Under the pieces are notes generated by a model. That model was not told where the DNA came from, did no database searches, and saw nothing but the letters and a program-made list of their open reading frames with translations. Shown one piece after another: positions 37,206 through 46,494 of a stretch of 64,000 bases of DNA. This DNA is from Mycolicibacterium vulneris (GTDB lineage: Bacteria; Actinomycetota; Actinomycetes; Mycobacteriales; Mycobacteriaceae). Numbering within the stretch: the stretch's first letter is position 1; each line of letters begins with the position of its first letter. The translations under genes and the position numbers were made by a program. Location of the stretch: NCBI RefSeq assembly GCF_002104765.1, contig NZ_NCXM01000005.1:1-64000 (forward strand), written 5' to 3'.

Positions 37206-37577
37206 TTACAAGACCTGAACGTCGGCGGGCGACCAGAACGCGCGCATCGACGTGATCTTGGCGTCCCCGTCGAACGACATCGTCGAGATCGGCGAGATTC
37301 GGGTGCGGCTGTCACCGGCGTCGAGCGTTAGATGCCAGAAGAAGGCGGCTTCGCCGCCGCCGATCCGTATTTCGGCGAGCTCGGCGTCCTTCTTGGCGTC
37401 TTGGAAGCCCGCATAGAACGCGCGGATGGCGTCATGGCCGCGGCGGATGTCGGATCCGATCGGATCCTCGATCGTGGCGTCGGCCGCGTAGAGGCCAACG
37501 ATGTCGTCGGCGGTGCCGGCTGCGACCAGCGCAAGGTAGCGAGTGACGGTCTCGGTGATGGCTTCGGGGGACGGCAT
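37206..37577 (-). CDS. SnoaL-like / steroid delta-isomerase family protein
   Basis: A 123-residue cone-shaped NTF2-like protein. The motif ATIEDPIG followed by a C-terminal MRAFWSPADV resembles ketosteroid isomerase relatives such as Rv0760c. Whether the catalytic Asp/Tyr pair is kept cannot be settled from the motifs. The ATG is at 37577, and the gene is divergent from the Nudix gene across 67 bp. Confidence 0.85.
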   Translation of the reverse strand: MPSPEAITETVTRYLALVAAGTADDIVGLYAADATIEDPIGSDIRRGHDAIRAFYAGFQDAKKDAELAEIRIGGGEAAFFWHLTLDAGDSRTRISPISTMSFDGDAKITSMRAFWSPADVQVL

Positions 37578-37644
37578 AGCTTCGGACGCTACTCCTCGCC
37601 GTCACCACGGTATGAGTTTCGCTGTTCACGGCAATACTGGCGTC

Positions 37645-38181
37645 GTGACTTTCATCGAACGCCTCGCGACCCGTGAGATCTACCGGAACCCGTGGATGGT
37701 GCTGCGAGAGGACGACATCCGTCGCCCGGACGGCAGCAAGGGCATCTACAGCGTCGTCGACAAGCCGGCCTATGCGCTCGTAATGCCCTACGACGGGCAC
37801 CGCTTCCGGTTGGTCGAGCAGTATCGCTATCCCCTAGGCGAGCGACGCTGGGAGTTTCCCCAAGGCACCGCTCCCGACCTGGTCGACGCCGAACCGGCCG
37901 AGCTGGCCGAGCGCGAATTACGGGAGGAAACCGGATTGAGCGCAACGTCATTCGAGGCACTCGGCCAGCTCGACGTCGCACCGGGAATGACCAGTCAGCG
38001 GGGCTGGGTATTTCTGGCCACCGGTATCGCTGAGGGAGAAGCCGACCTCGAGCACGAGGAACAGGACATGCGCAGTGCGTGGTTTGCGCGTGCGGAGGTC
38101 GAGCGGATGATTCGCGGGGGAATCATCGCCGACGCGCAGTCGATCGCCGCCTACGGGTTATTCCTACTGCGAGTGGGATGA
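37645..38181 (+). CDS. Nudix hydrolase, ADP-ribose pyrophosphatase type
   Basis: A 178-residue Nudix enzyme. The core RELREETGL lies at 90-98, but the segment between the box glycine and this core is slightly longer than the classic spacing. The upstream VVDKPAYALVMPYD and the RRWEFPQG segment are typical of ADP-sugar pyrophosphatases, which cleave ADP-ribose to AMP and ribose-5-phosphate. GTG 37645 (MTFIERL) is preferred. An ATG at 37612 would add 11 residues. Confidence 0.85.
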   Translation: MTFIERLATREIYRNPWMVLREDDIRRPDGSKGIYSVVDKPAYALVMPYDGHRFRLVEQYRYPLGERRWEFPQGTAPDLVDAEPAELAERELREETGLSATSFEALGQLDVAPGMTSQRGWVFLATGIAEGEADLEHEEQDMRSAWFARAEVERMIRGGIIADAQSIAAYGLFLLRVG

Positions 38182-38253
38182 CAGCCGCGACGACATTGCG
38201 ATCGTTTCCGCGCCGAGATCACCCCGCGTCATCGAACGCCCATCATTGACGCA

Positions 38254-38763
38254 ATGCGGCCGAGGTTTCGGGTAGTTGCGGTGCTCGCTGCCGTCGCCGC
38301 ATCGACCATCGGCGCACCCGGCATAGGTGCGCATGCGCTGGCACCGTCGTGGAACGGCAAATACTCACTGGTCAGGTATGCGGTCAGCAAAACCGGCACC
38401 AGCGTCGCCGCCACGCAAGCGGAACCGACCTTCAGCGCGGACTACGTCTTCACCACCGCGTGCTCCTCGGGCAGGTGCGTGGCCACCGCCACCAACGGCC
38501 CCGTGCCGAAGAACCCGACGCTGCCCCAGCCTTCGCGCTACACCTGGGACGGCGCCAACTGGGTTGAGCGCTTCGACTTCAAATGGGATTGCTATATGGG
38601 CGAAGGCGTTTCGAAGGTATGGGCCCCCGCGAGGTCGTGGGCCTTCTACACGCCGCAGCCCGATGGTTCGCTACGCGGGACCTGGCACACCGACATCAAC
38701 AGCGGTCCCTGCCAGGGGAGCGTCGAAATGCCGGTGGCGGCGTTCGCCGCCGGGCCGGCATGA
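38254..38763 (+). CDS. Secreted protein of unknown function
   Basis: A 169-residue protein with a clear signal peptide (about 1-29, ending GAHALA). The mature part has four cysteines (TACSSGRCVA, WDCYMG, GPCQG) and a C-terminal GTWHTDI block typical of a mycobacterial family of secreted proteins with no known activity. There is no strong ribosome site before ATG 38254. Confidence 0.78.
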   Translation: MRPRFRVVAVLAAVAASTIGAPGIGAHALAPSWNGKYSLVRYAVSKTGTSVAATQAEPTFSADYVFTTACSSGRCVATATNGPVPKNPTLPQPSRYTWDGANWVERFDFKWDCYMGEGVSKVWAPARSWAFYTPQPDGSLRGTWHTDINSGPCQGSVEMPVAAFAAGPA

Positions 38764-38797
38764 CGGAGACGCCGTCACGACGACGCCTCAGGATTGG

Positions 38798-39109
38798 TTA
38801 GGGGCAGTAGTTCGATTCCGCCGCGCTCACGATGGCCGTGGCGTCCCCGTAGCTGAAGGAACTGTTCAACCCGGAATGAACATCGGTTGCAAGCTCGTCC
38901 GGGGTCTTGCCCGCGGCGCGATCCGAGCAGATGGCGTGCCCCAGCGAGATGAGCGTGCCCTCGCCACCCGGTTGCCACACCACGCCGATCTTCTTCAATT
39001 GGCCCAGGTACCCGTCATCGTCGGCGGCGGCGACCCCGCTACCTACCGTTAACGCGGCAGCAACGACAGCTGGAATACACAACATGCGCAGCCCGCAAAC
39101 AGTCTTCAC
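38798..39109 (-). CDS. Secreted DUF732 protein (Rv1291c-like)
   Basis: A 103-residue DUF732 protein with a signal peptide ending VAAAD near residue 30 and a mature domain with two cysteines (AICSD and NYCP). GTG 39109 has AGAAGGAG at an ideal distance. It is the second DUF732 protein in the window and stands near the place of Rv1291c upstream of the tRNA-Arg gene. Function is unknown. Confidence 0.85.
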   Translation of the reverse strand: MKTVCGLRMLCIPAVVAAALTVGSGVAAADDDGYLGQLKKIGVVWQPGGEGTLISLGHAICSDRAAGKTPDELATDVHSGLNSSFSYGDATAIVSAAESNYCP

Positions 39110-39366
39110 ACTCGGCTCCTTCTCTCAGTGATAGTGACAACGGCCTCAGTATGCGGCTTGCGCTGCGGGATTGCGCGGCGAACAGCGAAAGCTGGCAAAC
39201 CATCAGTGAGCAACTATGTCCGGCGTCAGCAATCGAAGATTATTTCTGTGGCAACCACACCGGAAGGCGGTACAGTGGGCTGATCGGATGCGTCGAGCCC
39301 CGGACCCCGCCCGTGGTGCGTGCTATGGAGGCACCCAATACTGTTGCCGGGTAATGGCTTAGCGGA

Positions 39367-40053
39367 TCAATCCTGCGGCATGGGGGTCATCGAGGCGATG
39401 TAATAGGTTTCGTGCCCGGTCGGGTAGCCGCCTCCGCCGGTCGCGATATGAACATGGTCGTAATGGTCGGCGGTCTCTGAGCCCAGGTCCGCCATCCAGT
39501 TGCCGCCACCGACGCCCGGGTAGATCTTCTGCCGCCAGATGACGTGGTTGATGCCCCATCGCTTCGCGTTCGCCAAGGCGTAGCCGGCGATCTGATTGCC
39601 GAGCTCGATGCCTTCGGGGGAATGGTAGTTCGGGATCATCACGTCGATCGCCAGCCCGTTGGGATGCCACGGCAACGGATCCTCGCGGTATCCGTAGATG
39701 GTCTTGATCTGGGGGAAGAGCACGGTGATGACGCGCGCCGCCCAGATGGTCTTGACCTGCAACCGTTCTTCGGATCCCACGCTGTGCGGCAATGCGAGCT
39801 CGAATTGCTGGCCGGCGGACGGGGCGGGCGGTGCCAGGGCGGTCAGCGATTCCACCTCGGCCGGACTGGCGGTGCGCGGTGCGCTGGCGGACGGCCGCGC
39901 GGCGGCGGCGCTGGTGGTGGGAGTCGGCGCGGGCGTCTCGACGCAGCACCGTGTCTTGGTGCCCTGCGCGTGGATCATGGCGGCGGAGACGACGAGCGAC
40001 GCCGCGATCGCCAGCCATCGCCCGCCGCCCTTGGCGAACACCTTCACGCCCAC
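39367..40053 (-). CDS. Exported/membrane-anchored protein with conserved C-terminal DHVHI domain
   Basis: About 228 residues if started at GTG 40053 (GTG 40047 or 40041 also possible; longer starts would run into the divergent gene). A single N-terminal hydrophobic segment follows GGGRW, then a Pro/Ala/Ser-rich linker, then a domain with HPNGLAIDVMIPNY and a C-terminal HYDHVHI. This His/Asp pattern resembles metallo-peptidase-like (LAS or VanX-like) folds and recurs in mycobacterial cell-wall-associated proteins. The 257-bp gap before it (39110-39366) shows no gene. Confidence 0.75.
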   Translation of the reverse strand: MGVKVFAKGGGRWLAIAASLVVSAAMIHAQGTKTRCCVETPAPTPTTSAAAARPSASAPRTASPAEVESLTALAPPAPSAGQQFELALPHSVGSEERLQVKTIWAARVITVLFPQIKTIYGYREDPLPWHPNGLAIDVMIPNYHSPEGIELGNQIAGYALANAKRWGINHVIWRQKIYPGVGGGNWMADLGSETADHYDHVHIATGGGGYPTGHETYYIASMTPMPQD

Positions 40054-40138
40054 GACCAGCAGCTTAATGTCGTTTGTGACTCGTGGGGTGGGTTTTCCAT
40101 TGCTTGTCCAGCTCGGGTGAGCGGGCCACAATGGCACG

Positions 40139-40639
40139 ATGCCCGGGCGGTCGTTCAACGATGCGAATGCTTTTCACCGGATGATGCGCCGCTTCGCGTC
40201 TACGACCGTGGGTGTGGCGCTTCTTCGCCCGACGGCGCACCACCTCGACCGTCTCATCACCAAGGCCACTGGTGGCAGGAGCAGCTTCGCCGGGGTCGTG
40301 ACGGGGATTCCCGTGGTCATGCTCACCACCACCGGCGCCAAATCCGGCGAACGCCGCACCGTCGCCGTGTACGGAATCCCGCGCCCGGACGGCGTGGGCC
40401 TGATCGCGTCCAACTTCGGCGGTACCAAGCATCCGGCGTGGTACCACAATCTGAAGGCCAACCCGGAAGCGACGGTCACCGTCGGCGGCGATACCTGGAG
40501 TGCCACCGCGCGGCTCGCGACCCCAGACGAGCGCGACGAGATCTGGGCCGAGGGCGTCGCGCTGTATCCCGGCTGGCGCAAGTACGAAGTGTGGGCCGGA
40601 GATCGACACATCGAGGCGTTCGTGCTGGCACGAACGTGA
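40139..40639 (+). CDS. Deazaflavin (F420)-dependent nitroreductase family protein, Ddn-like
   Basis: A 166-residue split-barrel protein of the Ddn/FDOR-A family. The segments VVMLTTTGAKSGERRTV and ASNFGGTKHPAWYHNLKANP match the F420-binding pattern of M. tuberculosis Ddn, which reduces quinones and activates nitroimidazoles. ATG 40139 starts it, with no strong ribosome site. It is divergent from the DHVHI-domain gene. Confidence 0.9.
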   Translation: MPGRSFNDANAFHRMMRRFASTTVGVALLRPTAHHLDRLITKATGGRSSFAGVVTGIPVVMLTTTGAKSGERRTVAVYGIPRPDGVGLIASNFGGTKHPAWYHNLKANPEATVTVGGDTWSATARLATPDERDEIWAEGVALYPGWRKYEVWAGDRHIEAFVLART

Positions 40640-40951
40640 GGTGAGCAGTCCCTTCTCGGGCGCGCAGAGGTGCGGTGCGCTGTGAACATTCGGCTTGTAG
40701 CGAGCGCGCCGTGGCAGCCAGGGCCGTGAAGTGAAGCGCCGAGCCGGGTGTTGCTGGTGCCGGGTGTCGCCGCACCCTCCACAGACGAACTTCGAACGCT
40801 GCGTGGATGGTTAACCCAGTGAAAGCCGCTTGTACGCCTGCGCGGCAGACGGTTTCAGCTTTCCACCTACGCGCCGCAGCAGGATTCCCTTCACTGTCTG
40901 GTACTCCGTGCCAAGGATCGGCATCGACGACACGGAGTGGCGGGGGACTGT
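40640..40951. other. Intergenic region, nothing recognised
   Basis: About 310 bp between the convergent Ddn-like gene and the hydrolase-cyclase gene. I see no convincing ORF, tRNA or clear terminator with a T-run. Confidence 0.5.
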
Positions 40952-42493
40952 TCAGCGGCGGCCGGTGGCCGGGGCGAGGTGCGCCATCCCGCGGAGAACC
41001 CACGGTGCGCGCGTGGCAATCAGCTCCACGGCGCGGTCCGAGCGTCGCATCGCGGTCCGGCGGCCAGGGGTGGGAATTGAAACAAGTTCCGCCTCAGGCG
41101 ATCCCGCCCGCGGGCCACGGCGATCGACCGCCAGCAATTGCCAACTGCCGGGCACACCACGCAGCTCGACGTTGCCACGGTCTTCGAAGCCAGTGCCCGA
41201 CCCGACGACGAGGTCACGCACGGTCCGGGACACGAGAATGTCGCCCGCCCCTGCGTGCCCGAGGATGCGCGCCGCGATGTGTACCGCGATTCCCCCGATG
41301 TCGTTGTCCAGTAGTTCGCATTCGCCGGTGTGGATGCCGACGCGAATCTGGATGCCCAGGATCTCGGTGTCAGCGCGTAAAGCCTCGGCGCAGCGGATGG
41401 CCTGAGTCGGACCGTCGAACGTGGTGAGGTGGCCGTCGCCGGTGCTCTTGACCACCGTGCCGCCGAATCGCTGCGTGAGTTCGGCGGTGATCTCACCAAA
41501 GCGGTACAGCACCGCCCGCCACCGCTCATCGCCCGCCGCCGCGGCGTGTTGGGTCGAGGCGACCATGTCGGTGAACAACACGGTGCGCAGGGCGCGATGT
41601 GACTGTGCAGGCGCGGCATGGCCGCCGGTGAGGAACTCCTCGATGCCGGTCAGGATCTTGTCGGGCTCGGTCAAGAAGGGTGCGTGGTCCACACCCTCGA
41701 CCTCGAGGTACCGCGCGCCGGGGATGTGGTCGGCGAGATACCGGCCGCCCTGCACCGGAACCGCGGGGTCCTCACGGGCATGGATGACCAGGGTTGGCGT
41801 GGTGATCGTTGGCAGGATCGGGCGTAGGTCAGTCAGAAAGGCCGCTTCGAATGACGCCCGCGCCATTCCCGGGCTCGCGCTCATGCGCTCCAACATTGCG
41901 AGCTGGCGTATAGACCGGACCGACGGCGCGCTGATGCTGGCTGCCACACCGCTGCCCCACCCGGAGCGCACCGCGCGGCTGCCTTCCAGCCAGCGAGCGA
42001 GCTGTTCAACCGACGGCGTGTAGTCCTCACCTAGCTCGGAGAGGAAGCGCGCCCGCAGCTCTCCCGGGTCGCGATTCATGTCGTCCCATCCGCAGGGGTG
42101 GAACGAGTATGTGGCGCATAGGATCAGCGCCCGCACTCGCTCCGGCCGTGCTGCCGCGAACATCATGGAGGCGGGTCCACCGTCACTCAGACCGGAGACG
42201 ACGGCCCGTCCGAATCCGACGGCGTCCATGACGGCCTCGATCTCGGCCACCCGATCATCCAGGGTGCGAACTTTTGGCACCGGGTCCGACAGCCCGACAC
42301 CGGCCTTGTCGAACAAGAGGACACGACAGAACGTGGCGAGCTGCTCCATGAACGCCTTGAACTGGGGGAGGGTCCAGGCCAGCTCGAGGTGGCTGACGAA
42401 CGGCCCGACGACGACGAGCTCTACAGGCCCGTCGCCGAACACCTGATACGCCAGGCTGAGATCGCCGCACTTGGCGTACGACGTGTCCGCCAT
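40952..42493 (-). CDS. Alpha/beta hydrolase-adenylyl cyclase fusion (LipJ/Rv1900c type)
   Basis: A 513-residue two-domain protein. Residues 1-~295 are an alpha/beta hydrolase with nucleophile S103 (GLSDG), acid D242 and H270. Residues ~300-460 are a class III cyclase with metal-binding D309 and D353, K349, D398 and R409, but the transition-state Asn is replaced by H405. This architecture is that of Rv1900c, which also has a His at that site but lacks the Lys kept here. A ~50-residue basic tail follows. ATG 42493 is chosen because MADTSYAKCGDLSLAY is a domain-consistent start. Cyclase activity may be weak. What the hydrolase domain senses or cleaves is unknown. Confidence 0.88.
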   Translation of the reverse strand: MADTSYAKCGDLSLAYQVFGDGPVELVVVGPFVSHLELAWTLPQFKAFMEQLATFCRVLLFDKAGVGLSDPVPKVRTLDDRVAEIEAVMDAVGFGRAVVSGLSDGGPASMMFAAARPERVRALILCATYSFHPCGWDDMNRDPGELRARFLSELGEDYTPSVEQLARWLEGSRAVRSGWGSGVAASISAPSVRSIRQLAMLERMSASPGMARASFEAAFLTDLRPILPTITTPTLVIHAREDPAVPVQGGRYLADHIPGARYLEVEGVDHAPFLTEPDKILTGIEEFLTGGHAAPAQSHRALRTVLFTDMVASTQHAAAAGDERWRAVLYRFGEITAELTQRFGGTVVKSTGDGHLTTFDGPTQAIRCAEALRADTEILGIQIRVGIHTGECELLDNDIGGIAVHIAARILGHAGAGDILVSRTVRDLVVGSGTGFEDRGNVELRGVPGSWQLLAVDRRGPRAGSPEAELVSIPTPGRRTAMRRSDRAVELIATRAPWVLRGMAHLAPATGRR

Positions 42494-42712
42494 GGCCTGA
42501 GCGTACTGCTGATCCCACCGCTCGGCGGGGCGCCAGTGATAATCCCCCAGGCAGTTCCGCCTAGTGATCACTCAGGCAGTTGGTTGCGCCGTCGACCGTG
42601 AGATCGCACGGTTAGCTGAATCGCGTCCTGCTGCGGACATGAAAGTAACCGTCATAGCTTCTACCCAGTCCGACGAGGTGTTTTGATCATTTCTTAGGGG
42701 CCTGCCTAAGCG

Positions 42713-42994
42713 ATGAATACTGACAGGCAAACCAAACCGTGGCTTCGCCTGTGCACTGGCGCGCTGGTGGCTGGAGGGCACGGCCTTGTCCACACTCGGT
42801 CTGACATCGAGCGTCGCCCAGGCCGCACCTCCGCCTGCACCCGCACACACTGGTGCCCGGGGGACCCATGGGATCAGGGCTGGGGTCCTTACCCGAACTG
42901 GAAAGCCTGCCGTGACTGGGAAGGCAACAATTGGAGTCGCGGCGGCTACCCACCGCCCGGGGGTTATGGACCCGGTTACGGACTGGGTTACTGA
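42713..42994 (+). pseudogene. Small secreted Trp/Gly-rich protein with two compensating frameshifts
   Basis: The 93-codon frame starts with a good signal-peptide N-region (MNTDRQTKPWLRLCTGALV) and ends with a secreted-type tail (WCPGDPWDQGWG, then a Gly/Tyr/Pro-rich end). In between, the hydrophobic core and cleavage site appear only in the next frame (TALSTLGLTSSVAQAAPPP). An extra G in the run 42776-42778 opens the shift and a missing C near 42850 closes it, so about 24 codons are misread and the signal peptide is destroyed. It is either a decayed gene or two sequencing errors. Confidence 0.55.
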
Positions 42995-43223
42995 GCCTCG
43001 GCTGTCGAAATGCCACAAACTAGCGCCAAGTCGGCACCAGCTTCTCGACAGCTGGCCGCGATTGGCGTGAGGGAAGCTCAGAAGGCGCCTGAGTCGGTCC
43101 GTCGTACCGTCATTAGGCAAGGCCAAGAGCGTACCGAGGCAGCTGGTCATGCCGGGAGTGCCGGGAGCATATGAAGTTCGGACCGTGGAAACGAAAACGG
43201 CGTCTCACCTGCATAAACCTGGG

Positions 43224-43296
43224 TGCCCCCGGCAGGATTCGAACCTGCGGCCTTCTGCTCCGGAGGCAGACGCTCTATCCCCTGAGCTACGGGGGC
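43224..43296 (-). tRNA. tRNA-Arg (anticodon CCG)
   Basis: A 73-nt cloverleaf. The acceptor stem GCCCCCG pairs with CGGGGGC plus discriminator A. The D-arm holds AGCTCAGGGGATAGAGC, the anticodon loop is CTCCGGA (anticodon CCG, codon CGG), and the T-arm contains GGTTCGAATCC. CCA is not encoded. It lies just upstream of, and opposite to, argS, the arginyl-tRNA synthetase gene, as in M. tuberculosis. Confidence 0.97.
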
Positions 43297-43423
43297 GCAC
43301 CGACATACCTGTTGCGCCATGGGGCTTTCGAACAAGCACGGACAGACTAACTCATCGCGGTGGCCGCCCCACCACCGCAATGGATTCGGGGCGCGGGCAC
43401 CCCAGCCAATAGGATGGACGCTC

Positions 43424-45076
43424 GTGACCCCCGCTGACCTGGCTGAGCTGCTCAGAACCACCGCCGCCGCGGTGCTGGCCGAGCGCGGGCTGGATGTTGC
43501 CGCGCTGCCTCAGACGGTCACCGTGGAGCGCCCCCGCAATCCCGAGCACGGCGACTACGCCAGCAACCTGGCGCTGCAGCTGGGCAAGAAGGTCGGCGCC
43601 AACCCCCGTGAACTGGCCGGATGGCTCGCCGAGGCGCTCGCCCAGGCCGACGGCATCGCGTCGGCGGAGGTGGCCGGACCCGGATTCATCAACCTGCGCC
43701 TCGAGGCGTCTGCGCAAGCCGTCGTGGTCAACAACGTCATCGACGCCGGCGACCGCTTCGGTCACTCCGACGCGCTGGCCGGCCGCAACATCAACCTGGA
43801 GTTCGTGTCGGCCAATCCGACCGGACCGATCCACATCGGCGGCACCCGCTGGGCCGCCGTCGGCGACGCGCTGGGCCGGCTGCTGTCCACCCAGGGTGCC
43901 GACGTGGTGCGCGAATACTATTTCAACGACCACGGCGCCCAGATCGATCGGTTCGCTAGCTCACTGGTCGCCGCGGCCCAGGGCGAGCCCACCCCGGAAG
44001 ACGGGTACGCCGGCGCCTACATCAACGACATCGCCACCCAGGTGTTGCAGAAGGCGCCCGACGCGCTGAGCCTGCCCGACGCCGAGATGCGCGAGACCTT
44101 CCGCGAAATCGGTGTCGACCTGATGTTCACCCACATCAAGGAGTCGTTGCACGAGTTCGGCACCGACTTCGACGTCTACACCCATGAAGACTCGATGCAC
44201 ACCAAGGGCCTGGTCGAGGAAGCCATCGGCAGGCTGCGCGAGACGGGCAACATCTACGAGAAGGACGGCGCAACGTGGTTGCGCACCAGCGCCTTTGGTG
44301 ACGACAAGGACCGCGTCGTCATCAAGAGCGACGGCAAGCCGGCCTACATCGCCGGTGACATCGCCTACTACCTGGACAAGCGGCAGCGCGGCTTCGACCT
44401 GGCCATCTACATGCTGGGGGCCGACCACCACGGCTACATCGCCCGGCTCAAGGCCGTGGCGGCCGCGTTCGGCGACGATCCGGCCACCGTCGAGGTGCTC
44501 ATCGGTCAGATGGTCAACCTGATCCGCGACGGCCAGCCGGTCCGGATGAGCAAGCGGGCCGGAACGGTGATCACGCTGGACGACCTCGTCGAGGCCATCG
44601 GCGTCGACGCCGCGCGCTACAGCCTGATCCGTTCCTCGGTGGACACCCCCATCGACATCGACCTCGCCCTGTGGTCCTCGGCGTCGAACGAAAACCCGGT
44701 CTATTACGTGCAATACGCGCATGCCCGGCTCTCGGCTCTGGCCCGCAACGCCGCCGAGCTCGCCCTGACCCCCGACACCGGGCACCTCGAGCTGCTCAGC
44801 CACGACAAGGAGGGGACGCTGCTGCGCACCCTCGGCGAATTCCCGCGGGTGCTCAACACCGCAGCGACGCTGCGCGAGCCCCACCGGGTATGCCGGTACC
44901 TGGAAGACCTCGCCGGCGACTACCACCGGTTCTACGACGCGTGCCGGGTCTTGCCGCAGGGCGACGAGCAACCGACCGATCTGCACACCGCGCGCCTGGC
45001 GCTGTGCCAGGCGACCCGCCAGGTGATCGCCAACGGCCTGGGGATACTGGGCGTCACCGCTCCGGAGCGAATGTGA
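43424..45076 (+). CDS. argS: Arginyl-tRNA synthetase
   Basis: A 550-residue class I synthetase charging tRNA-Arg. It has an N-terminal ArgRS additional domain, the HIGH variant HIGG (in [10 protein letters not shown]), the KMSKS-like MSKR (in RMSKRAGTV) and an anticodon-binding alpha-helical C-terminus. GTG 43424 gives exactly the family length. TAGGAT 13 bases upstream is a good -10, so the mRNA may be nearly leaderless. Its stop overlaps the lysA GTG (GTGA). It heads the lysA-hom-thrC-thrB cluster. Confidence 0.97.
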   Translation: MTPADLAELLRTTAAAVLAERGLDVAALPQTVTVERPRNPEHGDYASNLALQLGKKVGANPRELAGWLAEALAQADGIASAEVAGPGFINLRLEASAQAVVVNNVIDAGDRFGHSDALAGRNINLEFVSANPTGPIHIGGTRWAAVGDALGRLLSTQGADVVREYYFNDHGAQIDRFASSLVAAAQGEPTPEDGYAGAYINDIATQVLQKAPDALSLPDAEMRETFREIGVDLMFTHIKESLHEFGTDFDVYTHEDSMHTKGLVEEAIGRLRETGNIYEKDGATWLRTSAFGDDKDRVVIKSDGKPAYIAGDIAYYLDKRQRGFDLAIYMLGADHHGYIARLKAVAAAFGDDPATVEVLIGQMVNLIRDGQPVRMSKRAGTVITLDDLVEAIGVDAARYSLIRSSVDTPIDIDLALWSSASNENPVYYVQYAHARLSALARNAAELALTPDTGHLELLSHDKEGTLLRTLGEFPRVLNTAATLREPHRVCRYLEDLAGDYHRFYDACRVLPQGDEQPTDLHTARLALCQATRQVIANGLGILGVTAPERM

Positions 45077-46491
45077 ACGTTCACCCCGCCGGTCCTCGGC
45101 ACGCCGAAGAGACCCGCCACGCCGAAAGCCCGCTGCGGCCGCAATCCCCCGAGGAGCTGCTGCTGTTGGCGCCGAATGTGTGGCCGCGCAACGTCGCTCG
45201 CGACGAAGCCGGAGTCGCCAGCATCGCGGGCGTCACGGTGACCGACCTCGCCCAGGAGTACGGGACCCCGCTGTTCGTCATCGACGAGGACGACTTCCGG
45301 TCCCGCTGCTGCGAGATCGCGTCGGCCTTCGGCGGCGGCAAGAATGTGCACTATGCCGCGAAGGCGTTCCTGTGCAGCGAGATTGCGCGCTGGATCGACG
45401 AAGAAGGCCTGTCCCTCGACGTCTGCACCGGCGGCGAGCTGGCCGTCGCGCTGCACGCCGACTTCCCGCCCGAGCGGATCACCTTCCACGGCAACAATAA
45501 ATCCGTCGCCGAGCTGACGGCCGCGGTCAAAGCCGGTGTCGGCCATGTCGTGTTGGACTCGATGGTCGAGATCGAGCGCCTCGACGCCATCGCTGGGGAG
45601 GCGGGCATCGTCCAGGATGTCTTCGTCCGCCTCACCGTCGGGGTCGAGGCGCACACCCACGAGTTCATCTCCACCGCGCACGAGGACCAGAAGTTCGGGT
45701 TGTCGTTGGCCAGCGGCGCGGCTCTGGACGCCGTCGGCAAGGTATTCGAGACCCGGCACCTGCGACTGGTGGGCCTGCACAGTCACATCGGTTCGCAGAT
45801 CTTTGACGTCGCCGGCTTCGAACTCGCCGCACGCCGGGTCATCGGTCTGCTGCACCGGGCCGTCGAACAATTCGGTGTCGAGAAGACCGCGCAGATCTCC
45901 ACCGTGGATCTGGGCGGCGGCCTGGGCATCTCCTACCTCGCCGCCGACGATCCGCCGCCGATGGGCGAACTGGCCGCCAAGCTGAGCGAGATCGTGCGCA
46001 ACGAGTCGGCGGCCGTCGGGCTGCCCACCCCGCGGCTGGTGGTCGAGCCGGGACGGGCCATCGCCGGGCCAGGCACAATCACGCTCTACGAGGTGGGCAC
46101 CGTCAAGGATGTCGACGTGAGCGCCACCGCGCACCGGCGCTACGTCAGCGTCGATGGCGGCATGAGTGACAACATCCGCACCGCGCTCTACGACGCGCAG
46201 TACGACGCCCGGCTGGTCTCGCGGCTCAGCGATGCGCCTGCCGAGCTGGCCCGTGTCGTCGGAAAGCATTGCGAGAGCGGCGATATCGTGGTGCGCGACA
46301 CCTGGGTGCCGGGAGATCTGCGCCCGGGCGACCTGATCGGAGTCGCCGCCACCGGTGCCTACTGTTACTCATTGTCGAGTCGGTACAACATGATCTGCCG
46401 CCCCGCCGTCGTCGCGGTGCGCGACGGGCGCGCCCGTCTGGTCCTGCGTCGTGAAACGGTCGACGATCTATTGAGTCTGGAAGTGAGGTGA
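45073..46491 (+). CDS. lysA: Diaminopimelate decarboxylase
   Basis: A 472-residue PLP enzyme converting meso-diaminopimelate to lysine. The PLP lysine is K97 (HYAAKAFLC). GGGLGISY binds the phosphate and CESGD holds the active-site cysteine of the partner subunit. The N-terminal ~25 residues extend beyond the 447-residue M. tuberculosis form, as in some other mycobacteria. GTG 45073 overlaps the argS stop. Confidence 0.96.
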   Translation: MNVHPAGPRHAEETRHAESPLRPQSPEELLLLAPNVWPRNVARDEAGVASIAGVTVTDLAQEYGTPLFVIDEDDFRSRCCEIASAFGGGKNVHYAAKAFLCSEIARWIDEEGLSLDVCTGGELAVALHADFPPERITFHGNNKSVAELTAAVKAGVGHVVLDSMVEIERLDAIAGEAGIVQDVFVRLTVGVEAHTHEFISTAHEDQKFGLSLASGAALDAVGKVFETRHLRLVGLHSHIGSQIFDVAGFELAARRVIGLLHRAVEQFGVEKTAQISTVDLGGGLGISYLAADDPPPMGELAAKLSEIVRNESAAVGLPTPRLVVEPGRAIAGPGTITLYEVGTVKDVDVSATAHRRYVSVDGGMSDNIRTALYDAQYDARLVSRLSDAPAELARVVGKHCESGDIVVRDTWVPGDLRPGDLIGVAATGAYCYSLSSRYNMICRPAVVAVRDGRARLVLRRETVDDLLSLEVR

Positions 46492-46494
46492 ACT

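Noticed and set aside
39151..39354. 67-codon plus-strand frame between the DUF732 and DHVHI-domain genes
   Set aside because: No signal peptide, family or ribosome site.
34212..43223. Integrated element (prophage or ICE) ending at tRNA-Arg
   Set aside because: No integrase, phage gene, conjugation gene or duplicated tRNA end was seen.
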